NCBI RefSeq assembly: GCF_012569785.1
Contig: NZ_CP046202.1
Coordinates: forward strand, 120,643-184,642
Direction: 5' to 3'
DNA: 64,000 bases
From: Enterobacteriaceae endosymbiont of Donacia crassipes
GTDB taxonomy: Bacteria > Pseudomonadota > Gammaproteobacteria > Enterobacterales > Enterobacteriaceae
In this document: positions 40,063 to 49,890 of the stretch, piece after piece
Layout: each line of letters starts with the position of its first letter
Numbering within the stretch: the first letter of the stretch is position 1
The notes under the pieces: generated by a model
Databases searched by the model: none
Seen by the model: only the letters and a program-made list of their open reading frames with translations
Told to the model about the DNA's origin: nothing
Translations under genes and position numbers: made by a program

Positions 40063-40863
40063 TTATAACCTTTTATGATTTATTTTTAACCAGTTAGCTA
40101 AATAACAATATTCTAATATTGAAACATCTTCAGCACGAATTTTATAATCAATACCTAAATAATCTAATTCTTCTATAGAAAATAAATTTATTAAACTATT
40201 TCGTAAAATTTTTCTTCTCATACTAAAAGCTTGTTTAATAATTTTTTTTAAAAAAAAAATATTATCTAAATTATAAGAATTATTAACATAAGGTCTCATA
40301 TATATCATATTAGAAAATATCTTAGGTTTAGGATAAAAATTATTTGGGTTTATTTCTAATAAAATTTTTATTTTACAAAATAATTGAATCATTATACTTA
40401 AACATCCATAATTTTTACCTCCTGGATAAGCGATTAAACGATTTACTACTTCTTTTTGCATTATAAAATGCATATCTTTAATATTATTTAAGTAATTAAA
40501 TAAATAAAAAATTATTTTTGTAGAAATATTATATGGTAAATTACCAAATATTCGTATTCTTTTTTTATATTTTTGAATTAAAGTTAAAAAATTAAAATTT
40601 AATATATTATTTAATATAATATCAATATTTGAATTAATTAAAATTTGTTTTTTTTTTAAAAAATCAACAAAATTTTTATCTATTTCAATAATAGATATAT
40701 TTTGATTATATTTAACCATTGGTATAGTTAATGCACCTAAACCAGGACCTATTTCTACCATAATATGGTGAAATTTAGGACGTATGAAAGATATTATTTT
40801 TTTTATAATTTTTTTATTTACTAAAATATGTTGTCCATATTTTTTTTTAAGAAATATTTGCAT
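40063..40863 (-). CDS. rsmA: 16S rRNA dimethyladenosine transferase (KsgA)
   Basis: Dimethylates A1518 and A1519 of 16S rRNA, a late ribosome assembly step. 266 aa, against 273 in E. coli. Seen: [11 protein letters not shown], the SAM loop [10 protein letters not shown], a [11 protein letters not shown] catalytic NLPY motif and QKEVVNRL. It heads the rsmA-apaG-apaH run. In E. coli pdxA, surA and lptD precede it; here those are missing and a 395-bp spacer separates it from djlA. Confidence 0.96.
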   Translation of the reverse strand: MQIFLKKKYGQHILVNKKIIKKIISFIRPKFHHIMVEIGPGLGALTIPMVKYNQNISIIEIDKNFVDFLKKKQILINSNIDIILNNILNFNFLTLIQKYKKRIRIFGNLPYNISTKIIFYLFNYLNNIKDMHFIMQKEVVNRLIAYPGGKNYGCLSIMIQLFCKIKILLEINPNNFYPKPKIFSNMIYMRPYVNNSYNLDNIFFLKKIIKQAFSMRRKILRNSLINLFSIEELDYLGIDYKIRAEDVSILEYCYLANWLKINHKRL

Positions 40864-41258
40864 ATTATATTTATGTTTTAAATTGTAAACTAATATTATA
40901 AATTATAATTATTAATTTATATTTAATATATACGATTCATATTTTTTACTCAATTTTATTTTAAAAAAAGTAATTTTTATAAAAAATAATTAATTTAATT
41001 ATCTTTATATATATTTTATCTTTATTTTTATTTCATAAAAATAATTGATGATTGATTTTTATAATTTTTTTTATTAAAAAATTTTATTTTTTTAATTTAT
41101 TAATTAATTTTAATATTATAAATTTATATATAAATATTTAATTTATTAAATATAAAAAATATATAATTTTTAATTAAAATTTAATTCAATTAAATTAATA
41201 TCAATAAATTATTAATTATCTGTTATAATAAATTTATTTTAATACATTTGTAAAATAA
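40864..41258. other. 395-bp A/T-rich spacer where lptD, surA and pdxA would lie
   Basis: Lies between the divergent rsmA and djlA genes. E. coli carries lptD-surA-pdxA at this position. I see no readable remnants of any of them; only A/T-rich sequence with stops in all frames. It must contain promoters for both flanking genes, but I cannot place them with confidence. Confidence 0.65.
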
Positions 41259-42155
41259 ATGGATATATATCCTGGATATCAATTATTATTTTTTATTTAC
41301 AAAAAAATAATTGATAATCATGAATATAAATATTTTAGTTTATTAATCAAAATAATATTAGGAGTATTTTTTACTGTATTAATAAACAATATATTTTATT
41401 TTTATAATCAAAAATATCAATTTTTTTATACAAAAAATATAAAAAAAGAATATTTAAAAATTAATTTTGAAATCATGGGATATATAAGCAAATCTAAAGG
41501 TTATGTTAGTAAACATGATATAGATTATACAATGAAATTTTTAAATAAAGTAAATTTAAATAAAAAAAATATAATTTTTATGCAAAAAGCTTTTTTATAT
41601 GGTAAAAATAAAAATTATCCATTAATTAGTAAATTAAACTATTTAAATTTTTTAATTTCTTATTATAATCCTAATTTAATAAATAATTTTTTAAAAACAC
41701 AAATTGAACTATCATTTATTAATAAAAAATTACATTTCAAAACTAAAAAAATATTAAATATTATTTTTCAACATTTAAATATATCAATATTTGATATTCT
41801 TTTAATTGTAAATAAATTAAAATATCATAATAAATATATTAATGAAAAAGATTTATTTTTTCATAATTTTTTCTTTTATCAAAAAAAAGTATATACTCAT
41901 TATGATCATAATTATTTTAAAAATAAAAAAGATATAAATAATAAATTAGCTTTAAAAAAAGCTTATAAATTATTAGGAGTAAAATATAGTGATAATTTTT
42001 TAACTATAAAAAGAGCATATTATAAATTACTTAGTAAGTATCATCCAGATAAGTTAATATCAAAAGGTTATTCATCAAAACAATTAGAAAAAGCAAAAGT
42101 TAAAACACAAAATATACATAAAGCATATAATATGATTAAAAAATATATAAAATAA
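41259..42155 (+). CDS. djlA: Membrane-anchored J-domain protein DjlA
   Basis: Inner-membrane DnaJ-like co-chaperone that stimulates DnaK. 298 aa, against 271 in E. coli. Domains: an N-terminal hydrophobic anchor (about residues 26-47) preceded by ~25 extra residues; a TerB-like central domain starting FEIMGYISKSKGYVSKHDID; and a C-terminal J-domain from ALKKAYKLLGV with HPD at ~262-264 and DPDK-type YHPDKLISKG. The glycine-rich linker of E. coli DjlA is replaced by a Lys/Tyr-rich one. Position beside the rsmA cluster is conserved. Retention is unusual for a much reduced genome. Confidence 0.92.
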   Translation: MDIYPGYQLLFFIYKKIIDNHEYKYFSLLIKIILGVFFTVLINNIFYFYNQKYQFFYTKNIKKEYLKINFEIMGYISKSKGYVSKHDIDYTMKFLNKVNLNKKNIIFMQKAFLYGKNKNYPLISKLNYLNFLISYYNPNLINNFLKTQIELSFINKKLHFKTKKILNIIFQHLNISIFDILLIVNKLKYHNKYINEKDLFFHNFFFYQKKVYTHYDHNYFKNKKDINNKLALKKAYKLLGVKYSDNFLTIKRAYYKLLSKYHPDKLISKGYSSKQLEKAKVKTQNIHKAYNMIKKYIK

Positions 42156-42170
42156 CATTTTATAATAATT

Positions 42171-42557
42171 TTATTGTTTTTCAATAATAACTATTGTACA
42201 TGCATATTTTTTTTCATCTGAAAATGAAACATGTATTTTATATTTAAAATTCATATTTTTTAAAAATTTTAATGCTTGTTTATATAAAATTATTTTTGGT
42301 TTTTTATTTTTAAAACTTAAGATTTCTATTTGGTTAAAAAAAATATTATTTGTAAAACCAGTACTCAAAGCTTTTACTGTTGCTTCTTTAGCTGTAAAAA
42401 ATTTTGCTAAAATTTTAATTTTATTATTATTTTTTTTATATATAGATAATTCATACCTTGTTAATATTTTATAAGCAAAACGATTGCCAAAACGCATAAA
42501 AATTTTTTTAATTCTATTAATTTCTATTATATCGATACCAATACCAAAAATATTCAT
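42171..42557 (-). CDS. acpS: Holo-[acyl-carrier-protein] synthase
   Basis: Transfers 4'-phosphopantetheine from CoA to ACP, activating it for fatty acid synthesis. 128 aa, against 126 in E. coli. Seen: IFGIGIDIIEINRIKK with the metal Asp, RILTRYEL-like KILTRYELSIY, and FTAKEATVKALSTGF with the second metal site. In E. coli it ends the lepA-lepB-rnc-era-recO-pdxJ-acpS block; recO and pdxJ are deleted here, leaving 31 bp between era and acpS. Confidence 0.95.
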   Translation of the reverse strand: MNIFGIGIDIIEINRIKKIFMRFGNRFAYKILTRYELSIYKKNNNKIKILAKFFTAKEATVKALSTGFTNNIFFNQIEILSFKNKKPKIILYKQALKFLKNMNFKYKIHVSFSDEKKYACTIVIIEKQ

Positions 42558-42588
42558 AGTTTTAATTAAAATAATATTATTTAATAAA

Positions 42589-43407
42589 TTATTGAATTTT
42601 TATCCATATATTTAATTTTAATTTTTTTTTAAAAAATTTTTCTATATTTTGTTCAGATCTATTTTTAATTAATTTTATATTATTAGAATTTTTACCTATT
42701 ATTATTTTTTTATGATTTATCTTTTTTACTAAAAATATAATATTTATTTCATTTAATAGAATTTTAGAAAAAATTACTTTAATTTTAATTAAATATGGTA
42801 TTTCTTTATGAAGAAATTTCATAATATTTTCTCTTATAATTTCTTTAATAATTACCTGATCTGTTTGATCTGTAATATAATTTTTAGGATACAAATGTTT
42901 TTTTTTAGGTAAATTACTACAAATAATATCATAAATATTATTTGTATATAATTTGTATTTAGCCGAAATTATAAATAAATAAAAAATATTTATTTTTTTT
43001 TTAAGAAAATTAATATATGGTAATAATATATTTTTATTTTTAATTTGATCAACTTTATTAATAATTAATATTATTGGTATATTAATTTTAGAAAAAATTT
43101 TTGTAAAATTTTCTTCTATATAATTCCATTTATTTTTATCTAAAATAAATAATATAAAATCATATTTATTATTTTTTAATAAATTAAAAATTTTATTTTT
43201 AGAAAATATATTTCCAGGAGTATCAATAAATTCTATTTGATAAATATCATTATTATAAACTCCTATAATATTATTATTTGTAGTATTTTTTTTATGAGAA
43301 GTAATAGATATTTTTTTTTTTACTAAAAAATTTAATAAAGTAGATTTACCTACATTAGTTCTACCTAATAGTAAGATACTTCCATAATATGATGATATCA
43401 TTTTCAC
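42589..43407 (-). CDS. era: Ribosome-assembly GTPase Era
   Basis: GTPase with a C-terminal KH domain that binds the 3' end of 16S rRNA during 30S maturation. 272 aa, against 301 in E. coli. Seen: G1 LGRTNVGKST near 14-23, G3 FIDTPGN, G4 NKVDQ, SAKYK, and a weakened KH core IIIGKNSNNIKLIKN. The switch I region is divergent: RKAQTTRHRI of E. coli reads HKKNTTNNNI. The first Met codons (MKM) give equivalent starts. It follows rnc by 26 bp. The call is firm although this is one of the more diverged proteins here. Confidence 0.92.
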   Translation of the reverse strand: MKMISSYYGSILLLGRTNVGKSTLLNFLVKKKISITSHKKNTTNNNIIGVYNNDIYQIEFIDTPGNIFSKNKIFNLLKNNKYDFILFILDKNKWNYIEENFTKIFSKINIPIILIINKVDQIKNKNILLPYINFLKKKINIFYLFIISAKYKLYTNNIYDIICSNLPKKKHLYPKNYITDQTDQVIIKEIIRENIMKFLHKEIPYLIKIKVIFSKILLNEINIIFLVKKINHKKIIIGKNSNNIKLIKNRSEQNIEKFFKKKLKLNIWIKIQ

Positions 43408-43433
43408 ATAAATAACCTTTTATATTAAAATAA

Positions 43434-44102
43434 TTATTTTAGTCCAAGTTTTTTTAATGCTTTTTCAGCAGCTGATTGTTCTGCTTTGCGACGACTAGAT
43501 CCTATACCTGTAATTATTTTTGATATTCCACTAATTTTACATTGTATTGTAAATTTTTGATTATGTACTTCTCCATTTATTTGTAAAATAAAATAATATG
43601 GTAAAGGAAGATGTGATCGTTGTAAATATTCTTGTAACCTTGTTTTAGGATCTTTCTGATTATTACCAGGTAAAATTTTTTTTAATCTAAATTGATACCA
43701 AACTAAAATAATTTTTTCTACAATTTTAATATTACTATCTAAACATATACTTCCTATTAGTGCTTCCATTGTATCTGCTAAAATAGATTCTCTATTATAT
43801 CCCCCATTTTTATATTCGCCAGGTCCTAAAAATAAATATTCACCTAGTTTGAATTCTCTTGCAATACTTGCTAGAGTATTACCTCTAACTAAAGAAGCAC
43901 GCATACGACTCATGTTTCCTTCATTTACATCAGGAAATTTATTATATAATGCTTTAGCTATTATATAGCTTAATATAGAATCACCTAAAAATTCTAATCT
44001 TTCATTATGTTTACTACTTGCACTTCTATGTGTTAAAGCCTGATATAATAAATCTTGATGATTAAAAATATAACCTAATTTTTTTTGTAATTGATTAATC
44101 AT
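43434..44102 (-). CDS. rnc: Ribonuclease III
   Basis: Double-strand-specific RNase that processes rRNA precursors and some mRNAs. 222 aa, against 226 in E. coli. Seen: catalytic [13 protein letters not shown] (about 38-50), [33 protein letters not shown] with the second metal site, and a C-terminal dsRNA-binding domain from [11 protein letters not shown] to [16 protein letters not shown]. Very well conserved relative to its neighbours lepB and era. Gene order lepA-lepB-rnc-era is as in E. coli. Confidence 0.97.
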   Translation of the reverse strand: MINQLQKKLGYIFNHQDLLYQALTHRSASSKHNERLEFLGDSILSYIIAKALYNKFPDVNEGNMSRMRASLVRGNTLASIAREFKLGEYLFLGPGEYKNGGYNRESILADTMEALIGSICLDSNIKIVEKIILVWYQFRLKKILPGNNQKDPKTRLQEYLQRSHLPLPYYFILQINGEVHNQKFTIQCKISGISKIITGIGSSRRKAEQSAAEKALKKLGLK

Positions 44103-44162
44103 AATAAAATTTATTTAATTGTATTTTAAATCTAAAATTAGATAAAAATATTTTTTTTAAAA

Positions 44163-44963
44163 TTAATTTATTTTACATATTCGATTAAATTTTATTTTAT
44201 AAAACCATAAATGTGTTGTTTTTTGAATACTTAACCAAATAAATATAGCTTTTCCTAATAAATATTTTTCATGAACAAAACCCCAATATCTACTATCAAG
44301 ACTATCATCACGATTATCACCCATAACAAAATAACATTTTTTAGGAACTACCCAAGTATATAAAGGAAGATTTTTTTGTATATATATTTTTTCGTTTATT
44401 TTATTTTCTATTTCAGGTGTAAATAAAATTTTATGTGATAATTTATTTATATATTCTGTATATTGAAAATATCTTATACTTCCAAATTTATAAAATTTTA
44501 TAGAATTTTTTTTTAAAAAAACATATTTTTTTTGAGTAATATTTTGAAATATTTTAAAATATTTACTTTTTTTTAATTTTTTATATTTAAAAATATTTGT
44601 TTTAATATATTTATCATTATATAATATAATTTGTTTGTTTTTAACATTATAAATAATTGTATCTCCTGGTAGTCCTATAATTCTTTTAATATAATTTGTT
44701 TTGGTATTTTTAGGATATTTAAAAACAACTATATCTCCTCTTTGAGGTAATTTATTTTTAATGAAAATTTTATTATTAAAAGGATTCCTAATTCCATAAA
44801 TAAATTTATTTACTATAATAAAATCACCTGCATTTAAAGTAGGCATCATAGATTCAGAAGGTATATAAAAAGGTTCGTATACAAAAAAACGAATCATTAA
44901 AATTAATAATATAATAGGAATTATAGAAAATATTTGATTTATTAAAAATTGTATTTTTTTCAT
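44163..44963 (-). CDS. lepB: Signal peptidase I
   Basis: Inner-membrane serine protease that removes signal peptides after Sec export. 266 aa, against 324 in E. coli. Seen: one N-terminal membrane helix (about residues 8-28), catalytic Ser38 in IPSESMMPTL, general-base Lys93 in NYIKRIIGLPGD, and MGDNRDDSLDSRYWGFV near the end. E. coli LepB has two membrane helices; the first helix and cytoplasmic loop are gone, so topology resembles that of the shorter signal peptidases. The start at MKKIQFLINQ is the only good one. Confidence 0.95.
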   Translation of the reverse strand: MKKIQFLINQIFSIIPIILLILMIRFFVYEPFYIPSESMMPTLNAGDFIIVNKFIYGIRNPFNNKIFIKNKLPQRGDIVVFKYPKNTKTNYIKRIIGLPGDTIIYNVKNKQIILYNDKYIKTNIFKYKKLKKSKYFKIFQNITQKKYVFLKKNSIKFYKFGSIRYFQYTEYINKLSHKILFTPEIENKINEKIYIQKNLPLYTWVVPKKCYFVMGDNRDDSLDSRYWGFVHEKYLLGKAIFIWLSIQKTTHLWFYKIKFNRICKIN

Positions 44964-45081
44964 AAATTATCATCTAATAATAAATATTACATTTTATGTA
45001 AATAAAACAATGTATAATTTTTTTATAAAAAAATGTAATATTTTTTTATTTAAATTTTAAAAAATTTTTCTTTTAAAATAA

Positions 45082-46872
45082 TTATTTTGTTATTTTTAAT
45101 ATATTCAAAAAAATTGAAGATGGTAATTTAATGTTACCAAAATTTTTCATACGTTTTTTACCTTCTTTTTGTTTTTGAATTAATTTTTTTTTTCTACTCA
45201 CATCTCCTCCATAACATTTAGCAATTACATTTTTACGTAATTGTTTAATACTTGCACTAGAAATAATTTTTTTACCAACAGCAGCTTGTATTGTAATATT
45301 AAATTGTTGTCTAGGAATTAATATTTTAAGTTTTTCTATTAAAAAACGACTATAAGAATAGATTTGACTTTTATAAGTAATTGTTGTTAATGCATCGATA
45401 TATTTTTTATTAATTAATATATTTATACAAACTAAATCTGATTTTTTAAATTTTAAAAAACTATAATTTAATGATCCATAACCTTTTGTAATAGATTTTA
45501 ATTTATCAAAAAAATTTATAATAATCCCAATCATGGGGATTTCATATATTAAAATAACATTATTATTATGATATATAATATTTTTTTGTATGCCATATTT
45601 ACTAATACATAATTTAATAATTTTACCTATATATTTTATAGGAGAAAAAATTTTACATTTTAAAATAGGTTCTCTTATTTCTTTAATTAAAAAAGAATTT
45701 GGAAATTTTGATGGATTATCTATATATAAAATATTGTTATCTACCATTTTTATTTGATATTTTACTGTAGGTATAGTTGTAATAATATCAATATTATATT
45801 CATTCAATAATCTTTGTTGTATAATTTCCATATGTAATAGACCTAAAAAACCACATCTATATCCATATCCTAATATTTCTGAATTTTCTGGTTCAAAAAA
45901 TAAAGAAGAATCATTTAAACTTAATTTTTTTAATGCATTACTAAATATAGTATATTCATCTGAAATTATTGGAAATAATCCTGCAAAAACTTTAGGTACA
46001 CTTTTTTTAAATCCAGACAGTTTTTTACTAGATGGATTTATATATGATGTTATTGTAGCACCTACTGGTACTTCAGTTATATTTTTTATTCCTAATACTA
46101 TCCAACCAACATCACCACATTTTAATACATTTAAATTTATTTTTTTAGGTGTAAAAATACCTATTTTTTCTATACAATATTTTTTTTTTGTATTTAAAAT
46201 AATAACTTTCATGCCTTTTAAAATTTGTCCATTTTTTATACAAACTAATGCTATTATTCCTAAATAATTATCAAACCAAGAATCTATAATTAATGCTTGT
46301 AATTTTTTTTTAATATTACCTATAGGAGGAGGAATTTTTTTTACTATATTTTCTATTACCTCTTTTACACCTAAACCTGTTTTAGCTGAACATTTAAGAA
46401 AATTTACAGACTTAATTCTAGTAATTTCTTGTATATCATTTTTAATTTTTTCTATATCTACAGATAATATATCTATTTTATTAATAACTGGTAATACTTT
46501 TAATCCCATATCCATAGCTGTTTTACAATTAGATATCGTTTGTGCTTCTATACCTTGTGAAGCATCTATTAATAATAAAGCACCTTCACATGCAGCTAAA
46601 GATCTAGAAACTTCATAAGAAAAATCTACATGTCCTGGAGTGTCAATAAAATTTAATTTATAAATATTATTGTTTTGTGATTTATATTTTAAAGTAACAC
46701 TTTGTGCTTTTATTGTAATACCTCTTTCTTTTTCTAAAACCATACTATCTAAAACTTGTGATGTCATTTCTCTTGTAGATAATCCTCCACAAATTTCTAT
46801 TAATCTATCTGCAAATGTTGATTTACCATGATCGATATGAGCAATAATGGAAAAATTTCGTATATTTTTCAT
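45082..46872 (-). CDS. lepA: Translation factor LepA (EF4)
   Basis: Ribosome-associated GTPase implicated in initiation, ribosome biogenesis and possibly back-translocation. 596 aa, against 599 in E. coli. Seen: [24 protein letters not shown] (start plus G1), [28 protein letters not shown], the EF-G-like domains, and the LepA-specific C-terminal end with [22 protein letters not shown]. It heads the lepA-lepB-rnc-era-acpS run. The 118-bp gap to lepB is longer than in E. coli. Confidence 0.97.
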   Translation of the reverse strand: MKNIRNFSIIAHIDHGKSTFADRLIEICGGLSTREMTSQVLDSMVLEKERGITIKAQSVTLKYKSQNNNIYKLNFIDTPGHVDFSYEVSRSLAACEGALLLIDASQGIEAQTISNCKTAMDMGLKVLPVINKIDILSVDIEKIKNDIQEITRIKSVNFLKCSAKTGLGVKEVIENIVKKIPPPIGNIKKKLQALIIDSWFDNYLGIIALVCIKNGQILKGMKVIILNTKKKYCIEKIGIFTPKKINLNVLKCGDVGWIVLGIKNITEVPVGATITSYINPSSKKLSGFKKSVPKVFAGLFPIISDEYTIFSNALKKLSLNDSSLFFEPENSEILGYGYRCGFLGLLHMEIIQQRLLNEYNIDIITTIPTVKYQIKMVDNNILYIDNPSKFPNSFLIKEIREPILKCKIFSPIKYIGKIIKLCISKYGIQKNIIYHNNNVILIYEIPMIGIIINFFDKLKSITKGYGSLNYSFLKFKKSDLVCINILINKKYIDALTTITYKSQIYSYSRFLIEKLKILIPRQQFNITIQAAVGKKIISSASIKQLRKNVIAKCYGGDVSRKKKLIQKQKEGKKRMKNFGNIKLPSSIFLNILKITK

Positions 46873-46919
46873 AAAATAATTATTTTAAATCCTATTCATA
46901 TAAAAAATAAATTTTTTAT

Positions 46920-48959
46920 TTATATTTTAATGCCTCTTTGTTTAAGTAACATATTATAATTTAATTTTCTACCACTAAATTTTTTAAATAAAATCATAGG
47001 ATCTACAAAATTACATAAAGATAAAAAATTTTTTAAAAATTTTTTACCTATTATTGGATTAAATAACCCATTTTTTTGAAAATAACAAAATGAATTTGCT
47101 GCTAATTGTTCTGACCATAAATAACTATAATATCCTGCAGCATATTCTCCACCAAATATATGATTAAATATATTTGTATATTTATTCCAAACTGGGATAG
47201 GAGAAATTGTAATAATATCTTTTCTTATTTCTTCAATTAAATTTGATATTTGGTTGTTTTTTTTTAAAGAAAATTCGTTATGAATTCTTATATCAAATAA
47301 ACTTAATTCTATTTGGCGCATAAGTGATAAAGCAGAATTATATTTTTTAGATGTAATTAATTTATTCATTATATTTATTGGCATATCTGTATTTTTTTGA
47401 TAATGTTGAGAAATCAATTTTAGAGATTTACGTTCCCAACACCAATACTCCATAAATTGACTAGGAAATTCTACAATATCTAAAGGCAACCCATTAATCC
47501 CTGATATATTAGATATATTAATACAAGAAGTAATATGATGTAAAGCATGTCCAAATTCATGAAATAAAGTTAAAATATCATTATGATGTAAAAGAAAAAT
47601 ATTATTAATTGAAGGAGTAAAATTACAATTAACGAATGCTATAGGATATTGTAATTTACCATTAGATTTTAAAAGTCTTGATTGACAAATATCCATCCAA
47701 GCACCACTACGTTTTTCCATTCGAAAAAATAAATCAAAATAAATACTTCCACATAATTTATTATTATAATCAAAAACATTAAAAAACATTACATTTTTAT
47801 GCCAAACTGAAACTTTTTTTAATATAAATGATAAACCATAAATATTATTAATAATTTTAAACATACCTTTTATTACAATATTAATTGGGAAATATTCACG
47901 AATAATATTATTATTTATTCCATATAAATAAAATTTATATTTTTCTGCAAAAAAAGATACATCCCATGAATTAATATTAATAATATTATATTTTTTTTTA
48001 ACAAAATTTTTTAGCTTTACAACTTCTTTTATGGCTTGTTTTTTAGATAATTTAAGTAATGTATATAAAAAAGATAAAACTTTATTTATTTTTTTTGCTG
48101 ATTTATTTACTAAAGATTGTTCAGAATAAGAATTATATCCTAATAAATTAGATAATTTTAAACGTAAAGATAATTCTTTTTCTATAATTAGTTCATTTTT
48201 AAATGAGGATTCTTCATTCAATGATGAAGCTCTTGTATTATATTTATAATATATTTCTTTTCTTAAATCTTGATTATTACAAAATGTTATTATTGATAAA
48301 TAAATTGGATCATCTAAACTTATTAAGTATCCTTTTTTATTTTTTAATAAAGCATTTTTTTGCATAAATTTTATTATATCATCTGGAATACCATCTAATT
48401 TTTTTTTATTTAAAACATATTTTGTAAATTTTCTTGTACTGTCAAAAACATTATTATTAAAATTATTTTGTAATTTTAATAATTGTTTAATGATTTGTAA
48501 ATATAAAAATTTTTTTTCTTGATTTAACAAAATGCCTGATAATTTAAAATTACGTATAATATTATTAATAGATTTAATTTGTAATTTATTTAAATTTAAA
48601 ATATTTTTATTTTTTTGTATATATATATATATTTTATATAAAGATAAATTTTGTTTAAACCATATATCATAATTAGTTATCATTTTAATAATAATTTCAT
48701 AGTTTTTTCTGATTTTTTTATTATTATTAATATAATTTAAATGACTAATAGGAGCAAAAATACGATATAAATTTTCTTCTAATTCTAGAATTTTTTGACA
48801 AAAATTTTCCCAATTATAATTATTTTTGTTATTTTTTAATATTTTATTAATTTTTTTTTTAATATTATTAATCGTAATTATAATCGCCGGAATCATACAA
48901 TCGTTATTGATTTGATCAAATGGAGGTAATGAGAAATCCGATAACAAAGGATTGTTCAT
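46920..48959 (-). CDS. prlC: Oligopeptidase A (M3 family)
   Basis: Zinc metalloendopeptidase of the cytosol that degrades peptides, including cleaved signal peptides. 679 aa, against 680 in E. coli. Seen: the zinc motif HEFGHALHH near residues 467-475, the downstream VEFPSQFMEYW with the third zinc ligand Glu, and the N-terminal NPLLSDFSLPPFDQI matching the family start. Its position next to lepA is not the E. coli one (prlC-rsmJ), so a rearrangement or large deletion joined these regions. The pairing with lepB and secA suggests signal-peptide turnover is kept. Confidence 0.94.
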   Translation of the reverse strand: MNNPLLSDFSLPPFDQINNDCMIPAIIITINNIKKKINKILKNNKNNYNWENFCQKILELEENLYRIFAPISHLNYINNNKKIRKNYEIIIKMITNYDIWFKQNLSLYKIYIYIQKNKNILNLNKLQIKSINNIIRNFKLSGILLNQEKKFLYLQIIKQLLKLQNNFNNNVFDSTRKFTKYVLNKKKLDGIPDDIIKFMQKNALLKNKKGYLISLDDPIYLSIITFCNNQDLRKEIYYKYNTRASSLNEESSFKNELIIEKELSLRLKLSNLLGYNSYSEQSLVNKSAKKINKVLSFLYTLLKLSKKQAIKEVVKLKNFVKKKYNIININSWDVSFFAEKYKFYLYGINNNIIREYFPINIVIKGMFKIINNIYGLSFILKKVSVWHKNVMFFNVFDYNNKLCGSIYFDLFFRMEKRSGAWMDICQSRLLKSNGKLQYPIAFVNCNFTPSINNIFLLHHNDILTLFHEFGHALHHITSCINISNISGINGLPLDIVEFPSQFMEYWCWERKSLKLISQHYQKNTDMPINIMNKLITSKKYNSALSLMRQIELSLFDIRIHNEFSLKKNNQISNLIEEIRKDIITISPIPVWNKYTNIFNHIFGGEYAAGYYSYLWSEQLAANSFCYFQKNGLFNPIIGKKFLKNFLSLCNFVDPMILFKKFSGRKLNYNMLLKQRGIKI

Positions 48960-49083
48960 AATTAATTTCCAGTTTATGTGAAAAATATAATTTAAAAATA
49001 TTTATTAAATATATAATAATTTTATAAAAAAAAAAATTATATTTTATTTTTAATAACAAACATTTATTAGTTAATTTATAATA

Positions 49084-49827
49084 TTAGAAAATATAATTTT
49101 GTCTATTTATTTCAAAAAGAAAAATACTAGTAGCAACAGAAACATTTAAAGAATTTACGTTATTAAACGTAGGAATAGAAAGTAATATATCACAATTATT
49201 TTTAATAATAGATTTTATTCCTTTATTTTCTGACCCCATAATTAAACATATTGGATATTTTAATTTGTAATTATAAATTGTATTATTTATTAAATTATTA
49301 TCAGTACCAATAATAAAAATATTAAGAGATTTTAAAAATTTAATAATATTAACTAAATTTTTTACAAAAATTATAGGTATATTATCTGATGTTCCACAAG
49401 ATACTTTTTTTACTGTAGCATTTATTTTAGCAGAATATTTTTTAGGTAAAATAATCATATTTACATCAAAAGCAACAGCACTTCTAATACAAGCCCCTAA
49501 GTTATGGGGATCTGTAATACGATCTAATATTAAAATTAATATTTTTTTAGAAAAACTAATAATATCCATTATATTTTTTTCTTTAAAATATGTTAATTTA
49601 TTTAAAAAACCCATGCATCCTTGATGCATACTATTATTAGTTTTATTATCTAACCATTTTTTAGTTACTTTACATATACATATTTTATATTTTTTTACAT
49701 AAAAAAATAATTCTTTAATTTTAGTAGATTTTTTTTTGCTATTTAAAATAAATATTTTTTTAAAAGAAAAGGGATTTGTTTTCAACATATTAATAATAGG
49801 ATGTATGCCAAAAATAATATTTTTCAT
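49084..49827 (-). CDS. rlmB: 23S rRNA Gm2251 2'-O-methyltransferase
   Basis: SpoU/TrmH-family enzyme methylating the ribose of G2251 in 23S rRNA. 247 aa, against 243 in E. coli. Seen: an N-terminal substrate-binding domain starting IIFGIHPIINML, motif 1 LDRITDPHNLGACIRSA, motif 2 LIMGSENKGI and motif 3 SLNVSVATSIFLFE, which form the knotted SAM site. It lies downstream of miaA. In E. coli hfq, hflX, hflKC, purA, nsrR and rnr intervene; all are deleted. Confidence 0.94.
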   Translation of the reverse strand: MKNIIFGIHPIINMLKTNPFSFKKIFILNSKKKSTKIKELFFYVKKYKICICKVTKKWLDNKTNNSMHQGCMGFLNKLTYFKEKNIMDIISFSKKILILILDRITDPHNLGACIRSAVAFDVNMIILPKKYSAKINATVKKVSCGTSDNIPIIFVKNLVNIIKFLKSLNIFIIGTDNNLINNTIYNYKLKYPICLIMGSENKGIKSIIKNNCDILLSIPTFNNVNSLNVSVATSIFLFEINRQNYIF

Positions 49828-49890
49828 TTTATGTTTAATTTTAATTAATAATTGTTTATATAATAAAACATAATTTTTTTTATAAAAAAA

